In this document: in pieces, positions 34,944-47,622 of the stretch
Layout of the letters: each line of letters starts with the position of its first letter
Numbering within the stretch: position 1 is the first letter of the stretch
Source of the DNA: Euryodendron excelsum
Lineage: Eukaryota; Streptophyta; Magnoliopsida; Ericales; Pentaphylacaceae
Direction of reading: 5' to 3'
Assembly: GCA_033060915.1 (NCBI GenBank)
Contig: CM065377.1
Coordinates: 34,271,683 to 34,335,682 of the forward strand
Length of the DNA: 64,000 bases
The notes under the pieces: model-generated
What the model was told of the DNA's origin: nothing
The model's database searches: none
The model's input: the letters and a program-made list of their open reading frames with translations, nothing else
Position numbers and translations under genes: made by a program

Positions 34944-34965
34944 GGGGCTGGGGCTGGGGCTGGGG
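34944..34965 (+). other. G-quadruplex motif next to the polypurine tract
   Basis: Four GGGG runs separated by the two-base loop CT lie on the plus strand, about 30 bases inside the 3' LTR boundary. This meets the usual quadruplex consensus exactly; on the element's coding strand it is the C-rich complement. Confidence 0.8.
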
Positions 34966-37153
34966 CTGGTGTATCATTGATGTTCGGTGCATGACGTCAT
35001 TCGTCAAAAGTCTTTTAATGAGACGTGACCGTTGAGTAACTGGAACCCATTGCTGCCGTCTCGACTTTCTCTGCAGGCAAAGGAGTTGTGACTACCTATC
35101 GAACGTAGAGCAATCCCTTACTTTGCATCTGTCTCCTTTGCGAGGATAAAAACTCTGTTTCTTATCATTTGTTTCTTGCGTCACTGGTTAGGAAACCCTA
35201 GAACTCTTCGTCCCTGATCCATAATGGGTTCACGCCTTAGGAATATGCTTAAATCTTCTGATAGTATTGCTTCATTTAAGGCCCGATACGATTTTTTGAC
35301 AGGCGTAGACATTAGGTTGATTGGTCTTAAGGACGATGATTGGGCAGTAACTAAGAAGGGGACTCCCTTCCCTCTTGTTGCCATTACGGAGGGAGAACTT
35401 TGCTTTCCCATTCACCCCTTTCTGATTGAAATCCTCAACAATTACGAAATCGCTCCAATCTAGTTCGCACTAAATAGCTATAAGATAGTAATGGGAGTGG
35501 TTAAGTTGAATAGACGGTTAGGTCTGAACCTGGGGCTTCACGAGTTCGATTATTGCTACTTGGCAGTAGAGGTGAACAGTGCCCGATCAGACCACCATAG
35601 ATATTACTTTAGGGCCAGGACTGGCCTCAGAGAGTTGGTTCAATTTCTTCCAAGCTTGAGGAAGGGGATTGATGACATCATAGTTAGGGTGAGTGGTCCT
35701 TGGGAATTTGGGGATATCCCAATGGAGTTAGCCCCACCAGCACAATGCCCCAGGGTCCCACAAAAAATAGGTCGATCACTTTTCCTCTTATCTGCTTGAA
35801 ATTTTGTCTATTTCTGACTCGTCATCCTTTTATTTCTTCTTTGCAGCAAATTTTGCTGTCAGGGATAAGGAGACTGAACTATTGGGGGTTGACCTGAACG
35901 CTTTAGGTGTCGCCTGAGCATACAAGGGCGAAGGAGCGTTAGCCAAAATCGGGCCTGCTGCTCACATCTTGCTGGGATACCCAGTTTGGTACCAATCTTT
36001 TACGGTAATACACGAAGTTGCTGGCTGCTACGTAGAAGATAAAGGGAGGTCAGCACGAGATTGGCGAGTACTCGGCATTCCTGACCCCGCTCCCTGCCGC
36101 TTTTGTTGTCGTCCCTCTAACTACCGTTGCTGAAGGTGACATGGCTCCCAAGGTGTGAAATCTGTTACTGGCATGGGAGGAAGAATTTCTAAGAAAAGGA
36201 GAGGGGTGGCCTCATCCTCTGTTGCCACCACTTCTTCCATCGCCGGAGTCACTGCTCATGCTAGTGACACCAATGTTCCTCCTCCCGTCGTGCACTCCAA
36301 CACTAGAGATCCTGCCGCCCCCAAGGTGGTTAATCTGAGTGAAGCTCCAGTATCTCAGGAAGGAGAGAAGAAAAGAAGGCTGGTAAAGACTACCAAGAAG
36401 AAGGCCGCTCAAGCGAAGATTGTATATTTAACTACCCCCCCATCTGTGTCAGCGAGTACTGATCCAAAGGGTAAAGGCTAGGTGGAGGAGTCGATACCCG
36501 AGGAGTTCATGGCTAGGCCAAAGATTGCTGGTCAGACCATGACCAACCAGGATTCGATCCTCAACTGTGTCGGCGCGGCTGTTGGGGCTCTTAGGCTATA
36601 GTGCCTCCTGGAGATGTCAGGGAGCTAAGTGAAATTGACAACGGGGCTAGCGGGTGCCATCCATTCGTCGATGGTGATAAGAAATCTTTCCCGTCTGTCT
36701 TCTTATTCAAATCTTCTGTTGAGCTTTCCATTTATGTTTCGCTATTTTTTATCCTATGCAAGAAACAATCCAAAGTCTTGAGATCTTACATCGATTCTGT
36801 AATATGCAAGATTGGCACGACAACCTGTTCCGGAACCACAATCGGCTGAAGGATAGATTCCACACGATAGATCGTGAGGCCAAGGGTTTCCATAAGGCAT
36901 TTTAGGATCAGTAGGTCCTTTTAGCAGAAATGCAATCATGCTACAAACAAAAGGAAAAAGACTTCGACGAAGCCAAGGTTGAGGTTGCCGATCTAAAAGC
37001 TAGGCTGGCCGAGGCTGAGAAGTCAGCATCTGAAGCAAAAATAGCTCTGGCTGAATCTCTATTAGAGGTGGAAAGGCTAAAGAAGGACGGTAAGGCTCAG
37101 TACACCAAGGGTTTTGACAATGCTGGGGATCAGTATGAGATCCAGGTGAAGCA

Positions 37154-40100
37154 TATCGCACTCCGATTTTTCGTACTAAAGGAAAATACACACAAGTGGA
37201 AAAAATACAGTACTCTCTCATTAGAACTTATCCTCCTAGAAGAATGAGTGCGACTAGGTTTGAATTAGAAATTGATTTTGAATAAGGGCTTTTAGAAAAA
37301 AAAAAAAAAAAAAGATTTGGAGTCACCACTTAACTTGATTAAGGTGAGTTAGGTCACATAAAACTAATCACAATCAGAATATTACAATTAGGGGTTTTTT
37401 GAAAAGGTTTTGAAAACTTTGTCAAGAGAGGATTTTTAAGAAAATAGGTTATTTGGCAACCTTTGAAAAAATTTAAGCTCTTTTTTTAAAATAACTCCAT
37501 TTTTATCTTTGAAAACAGTGATTTTAGGTTCGGAGGTTGGTTATGTGTAAAGAAGATACACTACACCATCACCCTACTCCGCCCTTACTATACCTACATG
37601 TCTATTCACCCTACGTTCACTCATTCAGAATTCTTGATTAATAAATATCCAAAACGATGCACTTTAGAAAAGAACTTTATAAAGAATTTGACGTGATACA
37701 TGAATATGCAAGTACAAGAATTTGATTTGATCTTCAAACGACTTGATTTGATTTTTAAATGGATTTGAAAAGATAGATTTGATTTTTGAAAGAAGGTTTT
37801 AGAAATTAGAATTGGAGATTTGAAAATAGATTTTGGAATTAAAATTTGAAATAGATTAAGGAATTGGAAACTTGAAAAAAGGTTATGGAACTGAAAATTT
37901 GAAAATAGTTCTTACTGCACCCGTGAGGGTTGCCTACGTATCCCTTTTTGAGAATTGGCTCAGTCGTAGTTCAAACAAGAGTCTAATTGAAAATAGACAC
38001 TTTTGGATTTTAAAAAGTTTGATTTGACAAGGAGTTTGATTTGAAAAAAGAGATTTGATTTGAACTTAGAATAGAATATTAGAATTTGATTTGAAATATA
38101 ACTTGGACTTAGGATTGGACTTGGAAGAGAGTTTGAACTCGATTTGGAAAGATTGAGATTTTGAAAATATCTTGACGTAGATTGAAATTTGAAAATCATC
38201 TTGGTTTAGAGAGAAGTTTTAGAAAAGGATAAAAGCTTCCTAACTTAGGATTAAGGTTGAACTAAGGTTTAAGTATCCTAAGGTTTAAGTTACCTAAGAT
38301 TGGAACATGTAGTTGAATTGAAAGCATTTGATTTAGATTTGAGAAGTTTGATTTTAGAATGTTTAATTTAGGAAAGATTCGAATTAGGAAATGTGGATTA
38401 GGAGAGTTGGATTTAAGGAAGATTTGAAAATGGATTTGACTTGATTTAAAAACACTTGATTAGTTAATTTGAAGGAATTTAGAAAGCTTAAGATTTAAGA
38501 AAGAATGGATTAGGAAATCTTCAAAGTAGGAAAGTTTCAAAATAGGAAAGTTCTATTTTAGGAAAGTGCCAAATTAAGAAAGTTTCGTTTTAGGAAAGTT
38601 TTGAATTTAGAAAGTTTGAACTTAAGAAAGTTTTGAGTTTTGAAAAGTTTTGAATTTGGAAATATTGGAATTAGGAAATATTTGAATTAAAAAAGATTTG
38701 ATTTCTATTTCCTAAAGTTGAAGATTTGATTTAATTTTCAAAAAGAGATGATTTGATTTGGTTTCTAAAATTGGAGGATTTGATCTAGTTTGAGAAGATT
38801 TGATCTAGTTTCCTAATTTAAAAGATTGGATTTGACATAGAATTGGAAAGGTTGAATTTTGGAAATCCATGATTTGGAAACCTATGATTTTGGTTGCAGA
38901 GATTTGAAAAATCTAGAATTTGACATAGAAAATAGTTTTGAAAACCTATAATTTAAAGCAAAAAAGGAAGTCATATTTTTGAAAAAGAAACTTAGGGTTT
39001 CCTAACCATAAAATCTAGGACTTGACTTAGACTCTAAGAAAAAAAAAAGAAGAGTTTTTGGAAAGTAAACCTTTTGAAGAAAGTTTCTAGGAAGGAAATT
39101 TAGAAAGCTTTTAGAAAGTAAATTTTGAGGAGAGCTTTTGAAAAGGAGGTTTCTAGAAAGTGAATTTTTTAAGAGAACTTTTAGAAAGTATTTTGAAAAA
39201 CAATTTTGAAAGGGGTTTGAATATGGAACTTTTGAAAAACTTTAAATGTCTCACTTTCCTAAAACGATTCTAACCATGAAGAAATTAGAACCATTCTAAG
39301 TTGGTAGTTTTGAAAACAACATGGATTTGAAATATGGACCAATATGATCACATTGAATATTACACTTTCTTAAAACAACTCTAACCATAGAAAGGCTAGA
39401 ATCATCTTAAGATTGTGATTTTGATGAAAGAACAAGTTAGGGTTTACACCCAAAATATGGACCTTGATGGTCACAATGAATATAATATTTTACTAAAGCA
39501 ACCCTAACCATGGATTGGCTAGAATCACTTTAAGATTGTGATTTTGAAAATGAGTTTCGAAAAAGAGATTTGAATGTAAGTTAAAAGACAATTTTAATGC
39601 AAACTTTATAAACAACTTTTGAAAATAATTTTGAAGAGATGTATGAATAAGATATGTACAATGCAAGTAGGGTCGTGAATATACAAGGTTGGCTTCACCA
39701 CATAATCAAGGAGGACGAATCCACATGGTCTAAGGTTGAATTAGAAGAAAGTCCCCGACACGGTAACTTTCAACCATTCTTCCTGCACATGAATCGGGGA
39801 TTCTCTTATTTCAAGCATGCAAGAAAAAGGGAAAGAAGATAGGGGATTAAAATAGAAGAAAACCCAAGTGGGTTAGGAGGAAGAAGAGAGATAGGGGAAT
39901 TACATAAACGTGAAGAGAAAACCAACCTCGTATCTTCTTTACTTTGTTTTGCTTTGCTTTTCTTGGACTTTAGAAGCTTTAAACTTGCAGCACTTCAATC
40001 TTCAATAGATGTTGAAGGCTTGTATATGAGTGTATGAGGTATATATAGGCTAGGGTTAGAGTGTATAGAGGCTAAGGTTTAAAGAGGCCTAAGAGAGCTA

Positions 40101-41652
40101 GGGTTTGGCGAGAGTTTGAGGTCTGTATACAGAGAGACAAAGTTTCTGGACTTAGATTGCCGACCCTTTTCACATAGGGGGGAGGCTCTGTATTTATAGA
40201 CATTGGACTAGCCTGGTGCCTGTTGCAGTGGCGCCAAGGCAAACTTTACACTAGCGTCACTAGGAGTGGCGCCAGGCCAATTTTTGGCTTGGTGCCACTA
40301 CTAATGGCACCAGCCACTTAGGAAATATTTTAGGTCAGTTAGCAATGTATCTTTCAACCCTTGATATGCAAGGCAAAAAATTTAGGCGCCTATATTAGTG
40401 ACTACCATGCAATTTTTAGCTTTGCTTCACTAAGAATGACTCTAAAAGATCTGAGAATGCTCTGGAAGGCCGGGAATGGTCCAGAAGGCCGAAAATGGGT
40501 AGAAACCCTTGAAATAGTGTCCTGAAGGTAACGGACTTGAAAAACGGTGTCAGGATGGTAAACCGGACTATTAGGGACAAAACGGTCAACTAAACCAAAA
40601 AACCACCGGAATTGACTTGAAATGTCTCATGAGAGGACTTAAAGGTTGAAAACACTATCTAGAGTGTTCCAAGAGAGTGCTGATTTGATACCCAAAGCTG
40701 GTGTGGTTGGAAAAGGCGATCGGCCCACCAGGGGCAAAACGGTCATGTTGTACTGAGTTTCTCGAAATAGACTCGGAATGATCCAAAAAAGCATTAGAGG
40801 GTCAGGAATACTATTAGAAGCATTCTTGGGAGATTATCAGTTTGATACTCAGAGCTGGTGTGATTTCCAGGGCGATCAGATGCCTAGGGACAAAATGGTC
40901 ATTTTGACCAAATGGTCTCGAAATTGGTCCGGAACCGACTCTAAGGCACTTGAACGTGCCAGATTGTCTTTGTGAAAATCTTGAAAAAGTGGACTTACCA
41001 CTTTAAGGACTTAGGTACTTTCTCGAGAAGCATGTCAGAAAGGCCCAAGGGGGAGTTTGGTCATTTTTCACCAGAGTGGGCTAGCAAGCATTAGTGTTGA
41101 CCTAGGTTTTGAGTGCTTCTGCCACTCTGATGGTCTGTGACGAGTTGGTTTCTAAAGGTATCTCGTCCTTTGGTAAACGTGTCACAACCAAAGGAAAATT
41201 CGGTCCCATGACATAGGGGTTTTGTTGGCAATTCTCGATGTCGATCTATTTGTGAGTGTTTCCGCCACTCTGACAGTTGCGATGTTTACGAGTGTTTTCG
41301 CCACTCTGACGGTGCGTGTTCATTCCAGATATTGCCTGATCTCGAAAAACTACTAGGTAGACTTATCGTTTGAGGAATCAACTTTCTCAAAAAACGTGTC
41401 GAATAACGGATATTCTTCATTGGCGGGCTAGCAGGCACTAAAGGTGGACCATTCTACCATCTCGGGGACTTGGGTTCAGTCCAGGTCAACGAGTTTGAAG
41501 GGACTTACCATTCTAAATTGAGTCTAGAAAATTGATTAATTGACTGGATTGAGTTTTGAAAATTGATTTGGACTTGAATATATATGTGTTGGTTTGAATA
41601 TGAGTTCGGTCGGACCGGAGATTATCGAGCGGGCAAAAATGGGGTGCTTACA
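37154..41652 (+). mobile_element. LTR-X1, complete 4.5-kb copy in the antisense ORF
   Basis: Starts TATCGCACTCCGATTTTTCG (TG expected, so the second base has changed) and ends GGGGTGCTTACA. It is flanked by perfect 5-bp duplications AAGCA at 37149-37153 and 41653-41657. Removing the element and one AAGCA brings the interrupted antisense ORF back into frame. Order inside: a conserved ACCTAACT-type hairpin, a cctacgtatc block, about 1.5 kb of GA-rich low-complexity sequence, repeated ctaaccatgg blocks, TATTTATAG at 40192-40200, then caaaacggtcat blocks. No gag, pol, primer-binding site or polypurine tract, so solo LTR is the best reading. Confidence 0.88.
40192..40200 (+). promoter_or_regulatory. 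TATA box of LTR-X1
   Basis: TATTTATAG in the context GGAGGCTCTG, 3038 bases from the element start. The same context is at equivalent offsets in X2 and X3. Confidence 0.6.
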
Positions 41653-41865
41653 AAGCACATTGCTGAGAGCGCCTTTCAAGATGGCCGGATGTTAGCTCTA
41701 AGAAAGTTGAAGCTATAAAAATCTTCCCCTCTTTGGACGGAGATATCTGCTTGGGTTGATGCTGAATTCGAGTCTAAGGACGAAGTAGATGGAGACACTC
41801 GAGGTGGAGGGGTGAACACTGTCCTTAAAGCTGACATAGTTAATGAAGGCAATTCTGCTGAGCTG

Positions 41866-42005
41866 CCTCCAGCTGATCTGCCCCTCATCAAGCCTCCAAC
41901 TACTGAGTTACCTCTATCTAATCTACCTCTCGTCAAGCCTCCAACTGTCAAGTTACCTCCATCTAATCTGCCCCTCGTTGAGCCTCCAACTGCCGAGTTG
42001 CCTTA
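41866..42005 (+). repeat. 45-bp (15-residue) proline-rich repeats ending the antisense ORF
   Basis: Three units of the pattern ELPPADLPLIKPPTT close the ORF. The units differ by a few residues; the 45-base period keeps the frame. Confidence 0.85.
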
Positions 42006-42478
42006 GGACCTTTTACTTTGCTTTTTTTCTTTTTCTTCTGTGAACATAATTGTAAGCTTTGCATATTTTATAAATGAACAGTTTTTCCCATTTGTTGTCT
42101 TCTGCGTACATACTTTTCTATGCTATGAGTACCTCTCTCAAAGATAGTCAATTTATACTGTAAACAAGTTTTCTAACCACTCCTAGGCTAACTTGCCAAA
42201 GACAAAACTTTCTAGATAATTTAGGAAAATAAAACCTTATCATTTGCTAGCTGAGCTGCCAAACTTAGGCAGAAAATTGGTTTTAGCGAAGAAAATAAAT
42301 GCCTCAATTCGTAAATTGTGGCCCCTCACTTGGCCAACCTATCGAACTTGGGTCGGGCTAAGTCAAGATACTTATCTTTTGATTTTTTATTTTTTATGGC
42401 TTTTTTTGTCAACCTTCTTGACTTAGGCAGGACCAAGGCAGGTCTTGGTTATAAGCTTGTTTATAAAAGCTATAGCCT
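42006..42478. other. Non-coding 3' region of the gypsy element
   Basis: Lies between the antisense ORF stop and the 63-bp repeat. AT-rich; contains looser copies of the words ccaacttaggc / gacctgcccaac that become the regular repeat next door. Confidence 0.5.
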
Positions 42479-42785
42479 TCGTTTAGTCGACCTGCCCAAC
42501 TTAAATAGGACTAAATTTTTTACACTTGGTTTTTTGTAACCTTCATTGGCCGACCTGGCCGTAAATGGTCCAAGACCAAGTTTTTACCTTTAGTTTTTTG
42601 TGACCTTCATTGACTGACCTACCCAACTTGGATATGACCAAGTTTTTACACTTAGTTTTTATAACCTTCATTGGTCGACCTGGCTATAAATAGTCCAGAA
42701 CCAAGTTTTTACACTTGGTTTTTATGACCTTCATTAGTAGACCTAGCCATAAATGGTCCAGGACCAAGTTTTTACACCTGATTTT
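42479..42785. repeat. 63-bp tandem repeat in the gypsy 3' region
   Basis: Five units with a 63-base period, each with ccttcattgg, a gacctg word and a gaccaagtttttacactt block. Tandem repeats between integrase and the 3' LTR are a known hallmark of Tat/Ogre elements and a source of satellites. Confidence 0.9.
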
Positions 42786-42949
42786 TTTTTTTTTATCTTC
42801 CTTCAGTGCTTTGTGTTTTGGAGTAGCATAAGATAAATGGATTTGTTCGAATAACTTCAAATTTTTATTGATCGTATGAAGCTTCAGAAAGATTAGACAT
42901 TGCTAAGTTGTTACATCATACGGTAGTCAATTATACTAGTAAAATTTCT

Positions 42950-43669
42950 TCAGGTTGTTGGCGTTACAAGGTCAGGGTAGTTGTCTCCCATCTTCGACAA
43001 TTTCCAGTCAGTATGGCCCCACGCCGACTTGGGATACCACTTAGTAGGGACCCTCCCAGTTAGGGCTGAGCTTTCCATCTACTGGATTCTTTGTTGCCCC
43101 CAATACTTTTCATAGTACTAAGTCTCCTGGTATAAAGGCTCTTGGACAAACCCATTTGTTGTAGGAGCGACTTAACTGTTGATGATATTCGATGAGTCTA
43201 ATCCGGGTAGCCTCCCTACTTTCTTCGACAAGATCCAAATCTCTGGCCAGAGTCTAGTCATTAAGTCCAGTATTAAATATTGCCGATCTAATCATTGGTA
43301 GCCCCACCTCCAAGGGTATAACTGCTTTCACCCCGTAGGCCAAAGAAAATGGGGTTTCGCCAGTAGATCTCCTTAGGATGGTTCTATAAGACCATAGGAC
43401 GTTGGGTAGTTCCTCCACCTATTTTCCTTTAGCCCTTTCCAACCGCTTTTTGATCCCGTTCAGCATAGTCCTGTTTAAAATTTTGGCTTGCCCCTTGCAC
43501 TGTGGATAGGCCGGTGTTAAATAGTAATTTCTGATCCCGAATTGGGTGTCGTTGTCTAAGACAAGTGCCTGAGGTATGCCAAACCTTGTCACTATGTTCC
43601 TCCAAGCGAATCGCTTGGCGTCAATTTCTCTGATGGTTAACAGGGGTTCTGCCTCCACCCACTTGGTAA
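42950..43669 (-). pseudogene. Gypsy integrase, C-terminal half
   Basis: Minus-strand continuation of integrase after the solo LTR at 43675-49722. It shows FTKWVEAEP, IVTRFGIPQALVLDN (second catalytic Asp), PAYPQCKGQAKILNRTML, then [31 protein letters not shown] and NLKKFY near the end. The catalytic Glu usually found in GQ-x-E-x-x-NR is Lys here, and about a dozen residues after DNDTQF are missing. Stops occur further down. Integrase would insert the cDNA into chromosomes; this copy cannot. Confidence 0.85.
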
Positions 43670-46030
43670 AGTAATGTAATACCCGTAATTTTCTTTGACT
43701 GCATTACCCCAAACGGGACTGAATAAGGCATGACCATAGGGCCACAAGTAAAAAACGAGGCTTTTTCGATTCCAACCCTATCCAGATGTTGAAACTCGAT
43801 TCCCCGAAAAAGGTTCGAAGCTTGTCACCCAACAATTCGCACCAAAACGGCACCTTAACTTTAAGCGAAGCTTTCTCCCTCGTCTTTCGTCAAATTTTGA
43901 TGAATTAGATGTCTAAAATTATTGCCTTTTCGAGCCCGAACCTTCCACCTCATTGCACTTAAGTGCTCACTGATTTAACTTACCCCTCCCAACCTAACTA
44001 TGTTTTAACAGAATCCTTTTATAATGAGATGACTAAATGACTGAGGTAGGATATTCTTTTCGTTTACAAAAATATTGAGTTAAGAACAATCTTGATCCAA
44101 ACAAACCCTAAGGGTAGGAATCTATGCATTTCCTTAAGATTCATGCTCACCTTTCCTCTATTGGATGATTTGTATATTGTTATGCTTTATGCTTTCCTGT
44201 CAAGTTATCTTTCTGTTATAAATGTCTTTCCATACTTAACTTCAAAATATACAAGTATTGCTTGCATGATTGCATCACTGAGGAGGTATAAGGGTGGTAC
44301 AACCAGAAAGGAAAAGACCCCAGGTTTTTATATCATGGGTGTACCTGACTGGCTTGATACTTGGGGCTATCATGGGTTGGTATCACTAGCTTGATATCAG
44401 GCTAGATGATCATGGATGGGCCCCACTAGACTGGATGATGGAGGATGAATCATAGGTGGGTCCCATAGGCTTGAATTGGCTCGGATAGGACATACCAGTA
44501 AGGATCCTGATATTGATGACACGAAAAAGAAATTATAAGGGTCATATGCATGCCATGATATTCTTTTACTGCATTATCTTTTACCTTGCACCTTTGTTGC
44601 ACCCCGATTTTTGAGTGTCCAAGGTCCTTTCGGCTTAGAGACCCTAAAATACGGAACTCTGTCACTAGAACTCGTCCCCCTAGAAGGACAAGTGCGACTA
44701 GGTTTGAAAATTAGTTTGACTAAGGGCTTTTTAAAAAAATAGGAGTCACCACCTAACTTCATTAAAGTAAGTTAGGACACCTAAAACTAAGTGTTAATCC
44801 GCAGATTAAATTTAGGGTTTCTTGAAAAAGGTTTTGAAAAACTCTCTCAGGAGAGGGTTTTTAAGAAAATAGATTGTTTAGTAACCTTTTGAAATGTTTA
44901 AGCCTTTTTTTGAAAATAACTCTATTTTGGTCTTTCGAAAACAGAAATCTATGGTTTGGGGGTTGGTTACGTGTAGGGAAGATATCCTAAGATCATCACC
45001 CTACCCCGCCCTTTCGGTACCTACATGTCTAATCGTCCTTGGTTCACTCACTAAAATAACCGGTTACCATTGTCCACTTAATATCCACTTTAGAATTTTG
45101 AAAACGGGGTCAAGTCATCACTTTTCGGATAGATGATGTTTGGAAAAAGTTTGAAAATAATGAAAGTTTTGAAAGAATTTGGAATAGAAACTTTAAATTA
45201 ATTGGAACTTTTGAAAAAGGGATTGGGGGTGAAATAAAAGTTATGACCGCACCATTTTAGGTTGCCTACGTATCTCATTTGGCGAGAATCAGGTCATTTG
45301 TAGTTCGAGCAAGAGCCTGATGGATAATAGGCGCATTAGGGCCTTTGGAATGTTTAAAGACACTTTGGGGTCTTTGGAAAAGTTTAAGACAGTTTGAGAT
45401 CTTTGAAAAAGTTTAAGACACTTTGAGGTCTTTGGAAGTTGAAGACTCTTTGGGGTCTTGGAAGTTTTGACTTGAAATTAGATGGTGGAGTGTTCTGAAA
45501 ATGTTTTTGGATTAACATAAGAGAGTTTTGGAAAATGTTTTTGAATAACTCAAGAGAGTTTGAGAGTGTTTTTGAAAACTTTGGAGGTATGATTTTGGAA
45601 TGTTTTGATAAATTTGTTTTTTAAAGTGGTTTTTGAAAATGGCCAAGAGTTTGGAACCCTAATATGGACAACCTTAGGAGTTGTTCTTGATTTATCACTT
45701 CTCCTTGAGATCCCTAACTATGAGAGGACTAGGGACACCTTAGGTTTGTGACCTTTTGAAAATATTTTTGGAAATGCCTTGAAGACGGAGTGTAGGAACA
45801 TTAGAAGAGTGTATGGAGTTGGGTTTTTGAAGTCATGGGGTAAGGAGGTTTTGGAGGAATAGGTTATGAGGATAATTGGAAAGTTTGAATGATTATTTGA
45901 AAAAAGGATTCAAGGGTTGGAACCTTGAAGTGTATTAACCTAGGTTGGGTTAGCCTAGGGTTAGGGGGAACCTAAGGTTAACTAACTGAGGTTAGGTTGA
46001 CCTAAGGTTAAGAAGACTTAGAGTTAACTA

Positions 46031-46210
46031 ACTAGGGTTAAATTAACCTAAGCTGAGGTAACTAGGGTCAAGTTAACCTAGGGTTTGGTCACTAGGGTCA
46101 AGTTAACCTAAGGTTAAGTAACTAGGGTCAAGTTAAACTAGGGTTAGGTTACTAGGGTCAAGTTAACCTAGGGTTTAGGAACTAGGGTCAAGTGAACCTA
46201 GGGTTGGATT
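46031..46210. repeat. 30-bp tandem array private to LTR-X2
   Basis: actagggt words at 46031, 46061, 46091, 46121, 46151 and 46181 give an exact 30-base period (actagggtcaagttaaccta and then a gggtt stretch). Looser copies extend back to about 45940. The unit includes TAGGGTT, which resembles the plant telomere repeat, but this is not a telomeric array. Confidence 0.9.
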
Positions 46211-47613
46211 GAAAAATGATGTTGAAGTGTGGTTTGGTGCATTTTTGGAAAGAGTCTTGGAAAACACAACATGTTATACCATGGACTTTAATAGGCCATC
46301 TCTTTGAAGATCATTTTCATGAAAATTTTGACTCTAGTCAAGAGTATGGTTTGTATGGGTGGTGCTTGGAGACCATTTCAAGGAAGGTTTCCTCATGGCC
46401 ATTATAACCACTATCTTGATAAGAATACAAGGGGTCAAAAATTAACATAATGATGGTAATTTTTAGAAAATCATTTTTGATATAAAGATGGAGAGAATGC
46501 ATTTTTGAAATCATCTTTGGAGAAGGATTTTGAAAACCATTTTTCAATGGAGCCATTCCATCAAAAGAGGGTTCATATGGCCAACAAATGGGAGACCACT
46601 CAAAAGAGGGTTCCATGGGGCCATTCCAACCACTAAACTTGAGATAATGGAAACCATAGAAATCAAAGGGTTTGACCATCATTCTTAGGCAAGCATAAAG
46701 AGGAAAGAGAACCATTCTAATAATTTAGGGTTCCTATGGCCAATATAAAGGGAGACCACTCAAGAGAGAGTTCCATGGGGTCATTTTAACCACTAACTTT
46801 GATAGAATGGAAACCTTGAAAATTAGAGAGTTTGAAGGCAACTTTTATGCGAGTTGAAATGCAATGATGCAAAAGTATGAATTAGGGGGTTGAGAGAGAT
46901 TTTCTAAGGCATGACTCCTAAAGTCTCATCCAAAACTTCAAGGGGCCAACTCTTGGAACAATTTTTGAAGGACATGTAGAACTTGGAAATGTCATGAAAT
47001 TAAGAGCAATACAAGCATTGTGGGATATGGCAATAAACATAAAATTAAGCCAAGCATACAAGACATGATCAAAACAATAATATACAAGGGGTCATGATTC
47101 ACATGCAAGGCTTTTAAGCTTCACCACATAAACAAGGGGCTCTTAGGCCATACCATCTTAAAGTAGGCTAGTGAGAGATCCCCCTACACGGTGGCTCTCA
47201 CTTGTTTTCCTCTAAGCATGATATAGGAGCCCTCTTGGCTCAAGCATGCAAGAAAGGGGGGTTGAAGATGGGGAGTAAAATAGAGAATAGCCTAAGTAGG
47301 CTAGGAAGAAGAAGAGAAGAGTGGGGAAGAGCACAAATGTAAAAGGGATACCACCTCTTGCCTTCAACACTTTTGTAGTCTTCAATGGATGTCTTGATTG
47401 GAGCTTGAGTGATTTCAAGAAGGCTTGAGAGGCTAGGGTGGAGTGTATAAGCGTGTATGAGGCTTTATATATGGAGTGTACAGGCTTAGGAGGGATAGAA
47501 TCTAGCCTAAGTGTTGGAGGGGAGAAATGTATGTAGAGATTCGAGTTTCTGGAGTGATTTCAGCAGAGTTTCGTATCAATTTCGGACCTGAAATATGCAA
47601 AGGGGGAGGCCTC

Positions 47614-47622
47614 TATTTATAG
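47614..47622 (+). promoter_or_regulatory. TATA box of LTR-X2
   Basis: TATTTATAG after GGAGGCC, 3019 bases from the element start, at the same relative place as in X1 and X3. Confidence 0.6.

Larger units (their letters stand above)
35224..42005 (+). pseudogene. Antisense ORF of the gypsy element (putative gypsy-type transposon domain), split by LTR-X1
   Basis: A plus-strand gene on the strand opposite gag-pol, as reported for Tat-lineage elements, with a PF04195-like N-terminal part: FLTGVDIRLIGLKDDDWA, HPFLIEILNNYEIAPI and LGLNLGLHEFDYCYLAVEV. A stop at 35461-35463 splits that region. An intron-like gap (ends ttctttgcag at about 35848) precedes RDKETELLGVDLNALGV. A basic Lys-rich stretch follows at 36155-36480, then a coiled coil (KEKDFDEAKVEVADLKARLA, from about 36960). 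LTR-X1 inserts at 37153. After it the frame resumes (AESAFQDGRMLAL) and ends in three 15-residue Pro-rich repeats to the stop at 42003-42005. There are many stops. The role of these ORFs is unknown. Confidence 0.7.

Noticed and set aside
46031..46210. TAGGGTT-containing array as an interstitial telomere
   Set aside because: The true period is 30 bases, not 7, and it evolved inside LTR-X2. The telomere-like word is incidental.
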